Part shown: piece by piece, positions 23,365 to 35,507 of the stretch
How the letters are laid out: each line of letters begins with the position of its first letter
Position numbering within the stretch: the stretch's first letter is position 1
From: Cantharellus purpuraceus
Lineage: Eukaryota > Basidiomycota > Agaricomycetes > Cantharellales > Hydnaceae
DNA: 64,000 nt
NCBI GenBank assembly: GCA_025174535.1
Contig: JALBUN010000003.1
Coordinates: 1,138,501 to 1,202,500, forward strand
Direction: 5' to 3'
The notes under the pieces: generated by a model
What the model was told of the DNA's origin: nothing
Database searches by the model: none
Seen by the model: only the letters and a program-made list of their open reading frames with translations
Translations under genes and position numbers: made by a program

Positions 23365-25034
23365 ATGTCGACGAACAAGCTCAATGTGGAGGGTATCCTC
23401 CTTCTAGAGCAACCTTTCGCGAAGGTCAGTGGACAGTCTCTTGATTAATGTAGTTTCATCTCACTCGCTCTCGAAGGTGCCATATGAGAACCTCCGGAAA
23501 ATATTCCGGACATCTCAGAAATATATCGAACGGGAAATGACAGCGGTGCAGAGTGCCTCAGCTGAGCTTGAGAAGAAGACTGCACAGCAGAAGTATGAGC
23601 CGTCAGAGGCATTAAAGACCATAGACGGTATGATAGGTCGCGTGGAAGGATTGAAGCGCAAGGTTCGCATCTTGTCCTTATGCATCTTGCGCATTCGTTT
23701 AGACTAACTATTTACTAGCTTTCAGATCTTAGCGAAAGGTCGACCACCCCCACGCACGCCGTCATGCGGAAGCGTTTGCAGCATCTGAATTCATTAGAAA
23801 CCATGTCCGGGAGGGATGATGTAGAATTCAACCGATGGGCAGACTCAAGACTGGATCGATGGCTTGTTGATTGGGCACTCCGCACTGGGAAAGAGAAGAC
23901 AGCAAGGAAAATTGCTCACGACCGGGGCATCGAGGCGAGCTACTATGACACCGTCCCTTGACACATGTCATGGCTGATTACTTCCCTAGGCACTTGTCGA
24001 CATTGAACTGTTCTCAGAAATTCATCGTATAGAAGATGCCCTCCGTAGTCATAGTTGTGCGGAGGCTCTGGCGTGGTGCAGTGAACACAAGTCTGCACTG
24101 CGGAAGATCAAGGTGGGGATATTTGTTGATCCTGCCTTACCACCACACTTATGGTCCCCGGGACACAGAGCACTCTTGAGTTTGACCTTCGACTGCAAGA
24201 GTACATCGAGCTCGCGAGAGCGAGGAAGAATGAGGAAGCCATTACTTACTCCAAGAAATATCTAACAGCATGGTACGAAATACACGAAGCACAACTCCGA
24301 CAGGCATTCGGTCTACTAGCGTTCCCTCCCAACACAAATTGCCTACCATACAAGGTATAGCATGCCCAACTATAGCAGTCATACTTAACATAGCAACGGC
24401 TTGTAGCGTTTATATGATACAGAGCGATGGTCTGCCCTCACCCAAACATTCCGTCTTGCGGCGTATAATCTGTCAACACTTCCCACCGAGCCACTTTTGC
24501 ATCTTGCACTGTATGGAGGCCTTGCATCACTGAAACTTCCAGCATGTTACCCTTCCTCCCCACCCACTTCCGCCGCTCCCTCGCCTGGTCAGTTTTCTAC
24601 ATCATCCCCCTCTTTGCCGTTCAATCCTTCGAGCTGGTCCTCGCTGGAGGGAAATGTGGTTGGCACAATCCCGTTTTATCCATTGACTTCATCACAGGGG
24701 AGTTCTAAAAACATCGACTGCCCCACTTGCGATATCGACTGTTTGGGCCAGCTGGCACTGGAGGTGCCCTGGAGCCATCACGTGAATTCGACGATTGTGT
24801 GTCGCATCAGTGGAAATATCATGCACGAGGACAATATGCCTCTTTGCTTTCCGAATGGATACGTGTATTCGCGAGAGGTACGAATATATCATTCGACACG
24901 TAGACTTATTTTGACATACACCTTGTGCTTAGGCCCTGCAGGAAATGGCGACCAAGCACGACGGTCAGGTCACCTGCCCGAGAACCGGACACACTTGCGC
25001 TTTCTCTGAGTTGAAAAAGGTGTTTATATCATAG
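23365..25034 (+). CDS. FYV10: GID/CTLH ubiquitin ligase subunit FYV10/GID9 (MAEA homolog)
   Basis: RING-like subunit of the GID E3 ligase that degrades gluconeogenic enzymes. Exons 23365-23424, 23477-23662, 23719-23934, 23990-24112, 24169-24354, 24407-24877 and 24933-25034 give 447 aa. Order: N-terminal helical region (VPYENLRKIFRTSQKYIERE), RWADSRLDRWLVDWALR with LisH-like KTARKIAHDRGIEALVDIELF, CTLH segment EIHRIEDALRSHSCAEALAWC, CRA region LEFDLRLQEYIELAR, then the degenerate RING: CPTCDIDCLGQLALEVPWSHH, CRISGNIMHEDN, NGYVYS, and CPRTGHTC. Intron 3 (23935-23989) starts with GC; the only GT alternative would leave a 37-nt intron and add non-conserved residues. It converges with STR2, leaving 138 bp between stops. 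Confidence 0.93.
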
Positions 25035-25172
25035 CTGCTTTCAAACAATCTTCTTTCATACTACGCACTTCGACATCTCTTTTCTCGTGAATGTATTGTC
25101 CCTGTATGTCTAGGTTGTAATAGATCATATTTACATTTGAAGACTCCATTGTTGCAATGTGGTCGGAGTGGG

Positions 25173-27259
25173 CTAGTTTGATCTCACAACTGCCCCTTCT
25201 GCATGGCGAAGTGAGGTAGAAAACCAGGCGAGAAGCACTTGTTGGTCTTCTAGCCCCACACTGACGCGAACAAGGCCCTCCTCAACACCATGGCTCGCTG
25301 CCCACTCCAGTTCGAGGAAATGGGCAAGGATAGTATATGGACAGGCTAGCGTGAAGTTGGTCCCTAAGCTAGGACCTTTAGCGCACGGCAGGACGTCAAA
25401 GAAAGCCTCCGCCGCCGCTTTGGAAGTAAACGTAATGGAGAATAGGCCTCCGAAATTACCTTCTTCCTTCCCATCGGGATCAACTGGAGGAGTGATTCGG
25501 CAGACGTCGTAGTTTGACCGTGTCTCCCACTTTGGATAGTAGACCTTCTTTATAATGGGGTTCGCGACAGTGATATGAGAGTGCAACAAGTCGCACACAA
25601 CCTCCGCGTTTTGGTTGATAACACGGACACGTTTGACGAAATCGCGCGAATTCCGCTCCATGTAAATGGCGTCCTCATCCCAATATGAATCTTCGTATGT
25701 TTGATTGAGGGTCGTCTTTAGCACCGAAAAGTATCGCGAGTTGGGGTTGAGTATTAAGCTATAACAGACGGCCAAGATGACAAAGCATCAAGTAAACAGG
25801 TAAGAGTTTTGGATATGACCACATACCTGCCACCCATGACATTGGTTTCACCACTAAACACTTTTGTAAGGCTGCTGACCAGGATGTCAGCGTAGGGTAA
25901 TATTTCAACGTTGACAAAATTGCCAATTGTCTCATCAACGACAATCACAAACTCATAACGGTTTGCCAGCTCTCTCAGTCGCATGAGATCTACAGACCGC
26001 AAGAGTGGATTAGATGGAAATTCACAAAACAAGGCAAGGATCTTGGTGGGGGTTTCTGTGGAGGAGAGAAGCGACTCCAGACGTTCAATATCCGCATGGT
26101 CGCCGCTACCAAAGAAATGACAACCGGGACCCCATTTTTGCAGAATCTTCAATGTATCGGTATATGGAAAGCTAGAGGGGGAGTGTGAAGCAGCCACTTC
26201 AGTCTCGGCAAGCTGAAATGAGAGATATGACACACCCAAAGCAGACACTTTTTTCTGGGGGGAAGGCATTGAGACACAGTTGATGCGCATTCCAAATCGC
26301 CGACATCCCGGATGGGTAAAGATACACGTTGTGCTCCGTGACACCTTCCACTCCACGGGTGCTTGGCCGAAGAGCATCTGTACCTGTGGGGGAAGAATCT
26401 TCCTCGTGGGCCAAAACGCCAGCGATACGTCGCCGAAGTGTCCTCTTGGCAATTGCGGCGTCAGTCAAGGGCATATTGCGGCCGTATCGTTCTTCCAAGT
26501 ACGTTGCTTGCTCAGTGCTGAAGCTATCTGGGTCTTGCTGTAATGTCTCATTTGTAGGAGACACAAATCCGCCTCTTGTTGAGCTCGCTTTAGTAGCATA
26601 ATGTTTGTTCCTGGACATGAGCCTGGTGGGAGATCTTGGTGGCTGGTTTGCAGTTTGTTCCGAGGGAGGTGTTATATTGCTTTCCAGCAAGGCTAGACAT
26701 CGCTCAGCCATACGACTAGAAATACCAAGTCCCGTGTGTTGCCAAAACTGTCGGGCAACAGGGAACACCTCGGCGGGGAATAGTACAATGTGCAGGGCTA
26801 TTTCACCATTTGATATCGAAGAGGATGTGAATACCGGATCTGAGTGGATCAGGAATTGTACCAAGCGCACGGTAGGAGAAGCGCCTCGATCTAAGCACTG
26901 TGCCACGAGAAAATCGCGGCAATGACTGGCAATTGACGCTTTTGAAAAAGGGATGCATTGTTCGCTTTGCAAACCAAACTTGCTTTTACAAATTTCAGAT
27001 AACTGGTTCAGTGTACAAAGGTAAGACATAGTCGCGATAACGATTACAGACTAAAGCACCAGAACAAAGCACTCACTTTCTGTATACTCTTATGAATGAA
27101 AAATCGTGGGTAGCCAGTGCTCATAGCGTCGAGGACTCTCCTTTCCCCCGCTTCATATCCCACGGTATCTCGCCAAGTAGGTAGAGAGACCGATATTGCA
27201 TGAGGAAGAGCAGACGGTATCGAATCCCCCAAAGGAGGACATGTAACGTCGCTAATCAT
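25173..27259 (-). CDS. STR2: Cystathionine gamma-synthase
   Basis: PLP enzyme making cystathionine from cysteine and an O-acyl-homoserine in transsulfuration. Exons (minus) 27259-27077, 27002-26236, 26171-25827 and 25758-25173 give 626 aa, close to yeast STR2 (639). The long N-terminal extension ([26 protein letters not shown]) is that of the fungal STR2/met-7 type. The PLP domain shows [62 protein letters not shown] and SSLTKVFSG, where the Lys is the predicted PLP Schiff-base residue. The C-terminal domain contains GGLFSITF and ends with [14 protein letters not shown]. All introns are GT-AG, 64-74 nt. Confidence 0.94.
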
Positions 27260-27556
27260 GGTGATAGTGCTCGATATGTTTACGCCTTAAAACTTCACTG
27301 TGGTGGTTCAGAACGGAACGCCGTGGCCGGATCACCAGCCAAGCATCATAACTTAACTGATCTCATTAGGCTAAAAAAATGTAAATCGTCTCCGGGTCAC
27401 GGATAGTAGTCACGTGAGCTCAGGAGCCAATAATATTACAGCCTACTTCTCACCCTAGGTTCGACTGCATGGACTATAAGAAAATATACAGTGAGATAAG
27501 GCCACGACAAGTATGATGGGTAATAGCCAGAAAGGTAGAATGTCAGCAGGTACTTT
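27260..27556. other. STR2 promoter / SDS23 3' flank
   Basis: About 300 bp between two minus-strand genes; no coding sequence. Confidence 0.5.
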
Positions 27557-29509
27557 TCAATGTTTTCTCTCTAGATGTCGACCTTCCCGCTCCACGTTAC
27601 TTGCGCCACGACTAGAGTGCATGCTCGACCGGCGACTAACGCGACTGCCACTAGTGGACCTGGGACTATCATCAGGAGACGACAAAGCTAGGGAATGCAT
27701 GATATAGCCCACCTGCTTGAAGAGGATGACGCCGAGGAGGCCCTTCGATGTCTTTGCATTCGTGTAGGATCGACGTTGGGTATTCTCGCAACACGAGCAA
27801 AGACCGACAAGACTGCACGCGAATAAGTGCGATTAGAGTAGCTTTGGAAGCCTCGGGAAGAATTATACCCACTATCAACGACAGAGACAACACCACGAAG
27901 ATTGCCTTGCAGAGGACTACTAGGTTCAGATGGATCATCCGTTATAAACACCCTGTGCGCATTCGCTATATAATTATTGTTAATGATAATGATGGGGCGA
28001 GAACGCTTGATGTGTGGGGTGAGAGTAGGGTCGATTTACGAAGTACATACTGGCAAGCAACTTCTGAATCACGTGGGTCAGAGTCGAGTTTGGCGACACA
28101 CTGAACACTTTTTGATGATCTAAGCTTCAAAACTTCAGAGCAGGACAGCCTGAAAAGTCACCTGGGTATCTATCGGCTCCATCTTGTGAACCTCCCGGAG
28201 CCTTAAAGTGCCGACATCCGCACATAGTTCACGACAATTTAACAGTCAGACAAACCTTAATCAAAGCTATGAACTGCCCCAGCGGCATGGAAAGTATCTT
28301 TTTGCTTTGACTAGGCGCTACGAGCTGCAAAGTGAGGTAAGTACATAGCCTGTAAGACAAGAAAAATGCGCGAACTCGAGCGATATCAGTCACGCTGACT
28401 GCAGACAGCAAGTCGCCCCCCTCAATATCCGTGACAGCCACGGAACTCAGGCCTTGCTCAGACATGAGTTTCATGGCAGAAAGAACAGTATCGGACGAAG
28501 GGCATGAGATCACATCACGAGAACCTATACCCAAAGCTGGTAACGGCTGCGCTAATATGGAAGTAATCGACGAATTTGTTGCTGCCTGTGGTATGTCAAG
28601 CTTTAAAATGATGACAGGAACCTGTTTTTCTTTGGACATACGTGCGCCATGAACCAGCCAAGGAGTCCTATGTCTGATACAAAATCACCAGCGCCATCGA
28701 CTTCATTGATGATTACTGAAAACTGGGTTCAGACCACGCTAGATAAGTATGTATGTATGAATTTCAAACCTCGATGAGTGCCTCGCGAGAACAGCTCCAA
28801 CAATGACAAAATAGTTGCCGTTGAAGGCAATGTGAGTAGGGGGTTCTTCTCTGAAAGATCTAATTTTCCTTCAGACTCAGTACCATTGACCAGGCGTTAT
28901 AATTAACTCACCTGTGCAGAGCTGAACAGAGACGCTTCCGGTGCCGCTTCTAGCCGCTTCTAATATCTGTGACGCTCGCTCGTCCATATCTTCGTCGCTG
29001 AGGAGGTGCGAGGTTGCCGCGAGAGTAAGAAACGCATTGACATCTGCACACTTTGACCAATACAATCAAGTACAAGGAACCAAGCATACAGCAGTGCAAA
29101 TCAAGTACTTACATCAAATAAACCTACATGTTCATACTTCTGTGAGACAGGGGCTCGTACGGCAAGACAAGGTATTGCATGCTCGATGAGGGACTAGAAT
29201 ATCAAGATATTAATTGTTTGCCGTACGTCACCTCCGAACATACTTCACAAGCTGCATCAACTGAAATATCCGAATCAACTTCAAGCACCTTTCCGTCCGC
29301 CAGATCTGGTATAAATTGGCAACCAATATTCAAGAGTTACATCGAAGAGGTGTAGATGAGGTTTCAGCCTGACCCTTTGCCGGTGTTAAACATAATCCCA
29401 AAAACTCGCTCGAGTCTTGTGCCGATATGAGAGGATTGAGCAAGTTGCTTGGACTGGTGGAGGGAGACACCAGAGTATACGATACAGAGACACGTCGTGA
29501 AAGGGACAT
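27557..29509 (-). CDS. SDS23: SDS23-type four-CBS-domain protein
   Basis: Regulator linked to PP2A/PP1 and nutrient-dependent cell-cycle control. Thirteen exons (minus) join in frame to 417 aa: 29509-29374, 29305-29244, 29193-29113, 29050-28912, 28859-28770, 28715-28642, 28585-28376, 28324-28256, 28201-28162, 28107-28051, 27965-27873, 27812-27713 and 27659-27557. CBS modules are visible as VLEVDSDISVDAACESLIEHAIPCLAVRA with GLFDCADVNAFLTLAA, NPLLTLPSTATILSLLELFSRGTHRV, DVISCPSSDTVLSAMKLMSEQGLSSVAV with AVSVTDIARL, and VFSVSPNSTLTHVIQKLLATNAHRVFI with GVVSVVDILSVF. The Ser/Arg-rich tail is likely phosphorylated. N-terminal exon choice is the least certain part. Confidence 0.88.
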
Positions 29510-30139
29510 AAGACAGGAAATAGATGGTCAGGAACAACTATATGATATGTCTCCACTACAGTACTTCCTTTGACAATGACCTCCACCGATTACTTGGCGC
29601 CACCCGCCCTCCACCTGAGAAAATTATTGAATTTTGACATTCATATTACACCAGACAGACGGGCTGCTACGACGGCCCGCCCTGAACGACAGCTCAGCAT
29701 CATCTAGCAGCAGCTACATTTTGGCGTTTCAATGCATGCAAGCATCGAGCAAGCAATGTCAGTTCGTACGCGAAAAAGTGACAGGCAGCGTACAAACCGA
29801 CGTTAACGCTGGTCTAAGTCACCTTTTCGGATGCTCTGGGCTATTGACTTCTATGAATATTCAAAAGGATTGTGACTTGAAGACTGGTCTCAATATCTTC
29901 CGAAGAGAAGAAAAAATGATCCGATCCGAGCACCTTAATGGAGACACAACTGGCTATAGTACACTACTCTGTTGCCTTGAAAGTCTGGTGGTATTAGGAG
30001 CAAGAGATTGTGCTGACGATCGCGAGTTAGAGTTTCTCTAATGTGTGTTGATTGCCTCACATGTACTGCCTAGGTTATCAGGTATAGCGACCAAATAGCT
30101 ATACAGAGTACCCACCAAATATATATAACGTCCTTCAGC
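29510..30139. other. SDS23 promoter / NDUFS5 3' flank
   Basis: A 135-aa plus-strand ORF at 29634-30041 has no domain and sits in promoter space, so it is not called as a gene. Confidence 0.5.
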
Positions 30140-30673
30140 TTAATGCTTTTCTCCGCTGTCCGTCTTTTCTGGCTTTTTCCTTGATATCAATCCCACTCCG
30201 ATGATCACACCGTCAGCCAAAGCATCCGCAGCATTCCGACCGTCCTTGGCTTTCTGCTGAGCATTCTTCAAGAATTGAGCTTTGATCATTTTCCCGCGAG
30301 CGATCTAATGGATTCAACGTGTGTCACTACTCATGGTAACTGTGGAATTGACAGAGATAAACACACACTTCTTTCCGGTGGTGAAGACATTCAATGTAAT
30401 CTTCCGCGGGGAGCTTGCACTCAATAGGACTATCTGCCTGAGCATAACACTAACGGAGAATTGGTTTTCATGTTTGACAGCATCGAATTCAACTACATAC
30501 TTTTGCGAATTCCTGCCAGTGGGCAAAACACCTCGAACGACCTGTTGAGGATTCAATGAGCATGAAATGACCTTGTGAACCAGAGGATCACACCTCCACT
30601 GTACCCAAATCCAGACTAATGAAGCAGGCGTCAGATATTTGCAGAAGCGAACACGAAGCTTGCTCACCGCCAT
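30140..30673 (-). CDS. NDUFS5: Complex I subunit NDUFS5 (15 kDa, twin CX9C)
   Basis: Accessory subunit of NADH:ubiquinone oxidoreductase in the intermembrane space. Exons (minus) 30673-30668, 30615-30594, 30541-30501, 30449-30369 and 30304-30140 give 104 aa. The protein begins MASGFGYSGGRSRCFAHWQEF. The twin CX9C motifs are exact: CFAHWQEFAKC and CKLPAEDYIEC, followed by LHHRKEIARGKMIKAQF. These cysteines form the two disulfides typical of MIA40 substrates. The first coding exon is only ATGGCG, and the second is 22 nt. Homology to the GGRSRC start fixes these small exons. Divergently paired with the GET5-like gene 70 bp away. Confidence 0.92.
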
Positions 30674-30743
30674 GGTATACTTGTGCCAGTCCGATGTGAC
30701 TTGTATGTGTGTCACGCCGCAGCGTGACTATAGTGCCGACGTC
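30674..30743. promoter_or_regulatory. 70-bp bidirectional promoter/5' region
   Basis: Only 70 bp separate the start codons of NDUFS5 (minus) and the Ubl gene (plus), so the two must share regulatory DNA or overlap in their 5' UTRs. No TATA box is visible in it. Confidence 0.6.
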
Positions 30744-31690
30744 ATGTCTCCGTTTCCCAACGAAGTTTCCTTCATCAAAGGACAGCTTGATACTCTCGCC
30801 TCTCTCCCAATAATATACCCAGATGACTACCAGCCCTCACTTGACCAGTACTCTAGGAAAATAAATATATTCCCGGTGAGTTGATCCACACACCGCCTCA
30901 TTGTCTTTGCTCATCTTCTTCAGGCAGATTTGCCCCCACCTCCTGAACGCAAATCAGAAGCTTCCTCATCTCTACCGGAAGGTGTGGCGTCTGCAACTCC
31001 CGGGTGTAATATGTCTAACGTGCATTGATAGCCCCAACAGACAAAGTAACCATTACATTTAAGTCGGCAAAGCCCCCTCTTTCCTTCCCGCTTACCGTAT
31101 CGACCACGGACACGATCAGCACCATTAAAAAGCAGCTTGCTTCACAGCCTCGTGCACCACCGGCTGATATTCAGCGGCTACTGCTTAAGGGCAAAGCACT
31201 CGCTGACGCAAAACTACTCAAGGAATACGGCATCTCAGATGGGGCCACCGTGAATTTGATGACCAAACCAGGGTCGCATTGGGATGGCACTCAGACAGCA
31301 CCCTCTGCTACGGCCACTGCTACAGCCACTGCATCTCCACCTCGATCTTCAGAACCGCCAGCGGGTATCATTCCATCACTCGTGATTTCTTCTCTTCCTT
31401 CCTCAAGTAGCTCCCCAGCTCCACGACCTTCCCCTATTCCACTCGAGTTAGATACGACATTTCCGCAAGTACCGCAAGCTGCGCCCGAAGCATCAACATT
31501 CCACACCACAATAGCGTCGCCGGGATTTTGGGACCGATTGCATTTGTTCCTGAGAACAGAATTTGCGAGCAAAGATGATGCAGGAGCTGCATTTGAGCAA
31601 TTCCTGATTGCGAGCAAGGGGTTATTAACAGCGGGGGAGATTGCGAAAATCAGGGATCAGGTCGGGGTTGTTGGCATGGCTGGGACGTGA
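30744..31690 (+). CDS. Ubiquitin-like-domain protein, GET5/MDY2-UBL4A-like
   Basis: Candidate member of the GET pathway that delivers tail-anchored proteins to the ER. Exons 30744-30875, 30924-30981 and 31032-31690 give 282 aa. The central Ubl domain (about residues 64-145) reads DKVTITFKSAKPPLSFPL, TISTIKKQLASQPRAPPADIQRLLLKGKAL and LLKEYGISDGATVNLM; it ends without a GG processing site. A Pro/Ser/Ala linker leads to a conserved C-terminal helix pair, FWDRLHLFLRTEF and FEQFLIASKGLLTAGEIAKIRDQVG. N-terminal region plus internal Ubl plus C-terminal dimer-like segment matches GET5, but other Ubl adaptors are possible. Confidence 0.78.
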
Positions 31691-32180
31691 TTTGCCCTAT
31701 GAAGCTCTCTCTAGTGGTTGGCTTGTACCCGGTGTTGTGTTTGCTCTCTCGTCCATTTTAGAGCTTAGGAAGAATTACAGCTTCGACTGTTCATTGGGAC
31801 CAGCAGATTCGGAGTTGGTCACGTGAGAAACATGTGATCTTGAAGCAGACTTTGCACCACGCGTACGACATTAGAATGCAAGATCCAAAGCTCTCCAATC
31901 TGGCTACAGTGATTCCCCCAGGCTTGTACCAGACCATATAGTCATGACAGAGTATCTGGGAAGAATATGACCAACATGTCAACGGAGAGGGAGCGTCAGT
32001 GCCGCCGTAGAGTTGTCTCTATGCTTTCGGAGTTACAAGCTATGTCAAGACTATACCATAACGCAAGAATACGATTCAACAGTTCTGGCATATTCCTCCC
32101 CCGTGACACAAGCTTCCGTACTTGAGCTTTAGTCCTTCAGTCTCCAAGTTTCTTTTGCAGTCCCCCCTCTTGTCGCCACC
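31691..32180. other. Intergenic, no gene seen
   Basis: 3' flank of the Ubl gene and lipase promoter; no recognisable ORF. Confidence 0.5.
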
Positions 32181-34992
32181 ATGGACACAAAGTATACCTC
32201 CCTTATAGACCGGCTGAGATTGATACACTCAGCCGAGGTCACTCAGCTCTCGGCGAGTGTTTCTGGAGAGCCGGCGCATCCACCTAGAATAATCAGCATG
32301 GTATTCCAGTGGAGTATCAGTTGTTCTGTTCTCTGAATTGCCAGTTCTCAAGACAGCGTAACAGATATGGGAAACACATCTATTCTTCCTGGATAGACGG
32401 CCTCAACAACATTGTTTTCTTCAGCTATAGTGCGTGTGCGTAATATTGACGACAGCGTCGTATGACTAGACACAACTATTGCAGGTCCAGTCGACCTGAT
32501 TGTATACTGCTGCTTTGCCTTTGGATCTTCAACGATACTTGCAGCGCTACTCATATGCTGTATCATTTGTAATGTCCCCGAAGTCAAGGAAAAGATTGAA
32601 GAATGGTCGCAGAGGTACGGCAGTGGTTTGAGTCCTGTTAATGCACGTGCGTTCCTCTACGCACGACTGGCTTCCTTGGTGCTTGCAGTTGATTTTGCCA
32701 TACATAGCGAGCAATATCTTCCGCGAGATCACCGAACCACAGGTTAATGCTGCTAAGAAAGCCCTAGAGCAGTCACCTGTCGAGCCTAAGGTTGCGGGGC
32801 AACGCACTTTCAACCTGGATATCGCAAGGCTCTTGTGTGTATCCAACGTATAATTTGTTTCTGATTGAGTTACATGGGCGCATTCTCGCTGTCACTTCCT
32901 CATGACCCTTTCATGCAGGTTACAACTCGCCGCATTGATGTACGAACGTGGTACGGAGCCCATCAATGCCGCACTCACTGAGGGACGCGCACGTGGCATC
33001 TCCCCCTCTGTCAAAGTCAAAGATAGAGACCTAAAGTTTCTTTCACGAATGGCTTCTTTGCGACAGGATGGTTCTTCGATCTGGCCTAGTAATTCTAATT
33101 CCACCACCGCTATCGCTCTACAGGCAATCGATGAAAAGTTGCATCACAACAATAGTGTATGTAGTTTATACTCGTTCAATTCTAACAACAATGCAAATAC
33201 TGTCATGTCATGGCTGTAGGATGGAGCTATTCTGAAATTCTGTCATACTTTCAACCTCAACTATGCTGCCGTGTCTGACCTCAACACGTGTAACTCGGCG
33301 TACGCTGCTCTTTTCTGGGATCCGTCTTCCAATTGGATTGTTTTGGCTTTCAAAGGAACGTCCCCAACCGAATTTACTGGCGAGTAACACTTTTCTAGTA
33401 CAAATTAGTCATTATCTGACTATGGAAAGGAACCTGTAGAGTGGGTTACAGACTTTCATTATCCATTCGTCGAAGCGGGAGACTGGCTGCCAGGGTTCTG
33501 CCAAGGTGCGCATATAATACCGTAACTGGATCCTTGCAACTCATCTATTCTAGTTCATGGTATCTGCTTCATTACCTTTGCTTCTTGACCTGAAGTTTCC
33601 CCTAGGCGGGTTTATGGAGAGAATCTTTCCCTCCGACGTTTCGAAGACGCGAGGAGTCAGGCCTTGGGGTGCCTCTCTTGGTATATTTCTAAGCATTACT
33701 CCAAACTTACCATGATGGATATTTGTAGACACTATAATGTCAGGTATCAAATCGGTTGCTGAGGATTTACACAACAAAAAACCTGACCATAAGGCGAAAA
33801 TCTATCTCTATGTAAGTCATATGCCATGAACTCTCTCTGCACGTCGCGTTTTGGATTGACTTCACTAGCTTACTGGTCCGTAGTCTTTCTTGCGAAACAC
33901 ACGGAGTGTATTTATGAAACTTGTCAGGCCATTCCCTCGGTTGTGCGATTGCAAGTCTCGCTTTTGCGTAAGCCGCTATGTTGATCAGGGAAATGGGCTC
34001 ACGGGAGCGACCATTTCTGTACACCTAGCCGCCTGGTCCTGGTGGAGAAAGACCTTGGCGAGCACATCGTGTTGCGGGATGGCTATATGTTTGCTGCGCC
34101 AATTGTTTGCGACGCCGCGTCTGTGAGAGGTCAATAACTTTGCAGTCAACCATTGGAATTATTACTGATTTAACTTACAGCTTTCAATGGGGAGATAAAC
34201 AAGGACTATGCCATGCCAAAAACGTTGTGGAGAGTTACCAACGTGCACCCCCGCAATGAATTCCATGATTTGTCTCTAATATATGTCGACAATAGATGGA
34301 GGATATTGTAGCGACTGGGCTTCCCGACTTTGGAGACAACCCAAATAGTCGCTTCTCATCTAGTATGTACACATCAAGGATGGCTACGAGACCACTTTCT
34401 GACATGGTATACAGATTCTCTCCTGAATTTCGCACATCTGTATGTTAATCTGCTCTTTGCAAATGGTGGTGCTTAATAGGGTGGTATCTTCAGTGGAGCA
34501 GAGATCAAGTTGCGAAGCAAACCTGAGCCGTGTCAGGTTGAAGGAGAGCCACATATCACACGTAAGTTTCCCGCCATATGATATCAGACATATTGGAGAG
34601 TTGCTAATTGTTTTTGTTAGGAGGTATTCCTGTGTTCATTAACAGTAGCCTCTCTTCTTCAGGCATGGTTGTCACGGTATGTATACTTGCCTGAGGGACC
34701 ATGGTATACGTTGATATCAATGACTGGCAAGTCCACTGCCAATGAAGGGTTTCCAGAGATATTGTCGAGAATGGAGAGGTATGTTTCCCAGGCTATGAAC
34801 AACCGAGCTGCTCTTGATGCTGCTCCACACAGAATTCCGTTCTTTGGGAGATTAGTTCAGCATGCAGCCTTTTGCTACTGGGATCAACTTCAGAGGTGGG
34901 TACATATCATAATCCACGTCTATCAATCAGTTAAGTCTGGGATCCAATGTAGAGTAGGAACAGGGTTTTGTCAATGGTGCAAGAAAGACTAA
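32181..34992 (+). CDS. Membrane-anchored class 3 lipase, 20 exons
   Basis: Serine lipase of the Lipase_3 (DAG lipase-like) family. Exons: 32181-32308, 32365-32429, 32485-32636, 32689-32834, 32919-33156, 33220-33379, 33440-33505, 33554-33559, 33606-33680, 33729-33811, 33869-33875, 33928-33967, 34029-34129, 34181-34242, 34296-34362, 34415-34439, 34494-34561, 34621-34676, 34732-34895, 34953-34992; the sum is 582 aa in frame. An N-terminal membrane segment, LIVYCCFAFGSSTILAALL, precedes NWIVLAFKGTSPTEFTEWVTDF, VHGGFMERIFP, LTGHSLGCAIASLAFA (nucleophile Ser in GHSLG), ATGLPDFGDNPN and SLLNFAHLGAEIKL. Two exons are 6 and 7 nt. Intron 6 has a GC donor. The exon 3/4 junction and the last exon are least certain; a hydrophobic segment at 35108-35240 might be an alternative C-terminus. 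Confidence 0.8.
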
Positions 34993-35306
34993 TATGCTTG
35001 CAATGCGGATGTAGTCAAGGGAGTATTACTTATTGGGTACCTTAGACTCGGACAATTATTGAGTACGGCAACTTGTGTATGGCGTCAAGCGTGTATCAAT
35101 ATATCTCTCTAGGTCTCCACTTCCTTTCCCTTATGTTGCAGCGTTCGGCTACGGCACTCTACTGCTTAGCGTGTCTTTGGCGTTGTGGCCGATTGCCCTG
35201 CGCTACTGGGACATGGGATACCTATGGGACTCTCATGGGGTATATAGTTGTGCTCATAAAAATGGGAGGGTTGGGTTGTACAGTGTGGTTGTGGCATCTA
35301 GGAACA
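34993..35306 (+). other. Lipase 3' flank with a possible membrane-segment exon
   Basis: An open frame contains FGYGTLLLSVSLALWPIAL and RYWDMGYLWDSHG, preceded by an AG acceptor at about 35113. It may be an alternative last exon of the lipase. Open sequence then runs into the repeat cluster. Confidence 0.35.
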
Positions 35307-35386
35307 ATGGCTCAGCTGTTCATTCACGGAATTGTGGTGATTTAGAGTTTGCCCTAACACCATAATTTTGCAGGTTCCAAAACAGA
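35307..35386 (-). repeat. Fragment of the ~1.4-kb LTR-A repeat (5' end, inverted)
   Basis: Reverse complement of the start of the repeat that begins TGTTTTGGAACC. It faces the direct copy at 35955, with a pol fragment between them. Confidence 0.7.
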
Positions 35387-35507
35387 TACTTAGCATGGGT
35401 AGAAGATATGATGCTTGAGAGCAGGTTAATGTATCCTAGCAGTAAAGCAATGAATAAAGCAGTGACGTGCATCCAAATTTCTGTGGTGGCAACCCAAAAA
35501 GTGTGGT

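Noticed and set aside
23935..23989. GT donor at 23953 for FYV10 intron 3
   Set aside because: Would give a 37-nt intron and add six residues outside the family alignment; the GC donor gives the typical 55 nt.
29634..30041. 135-aa plus-strand ORF
   Set aside because: No domain, sits in the SDS23 promoter space, no splice or context support.
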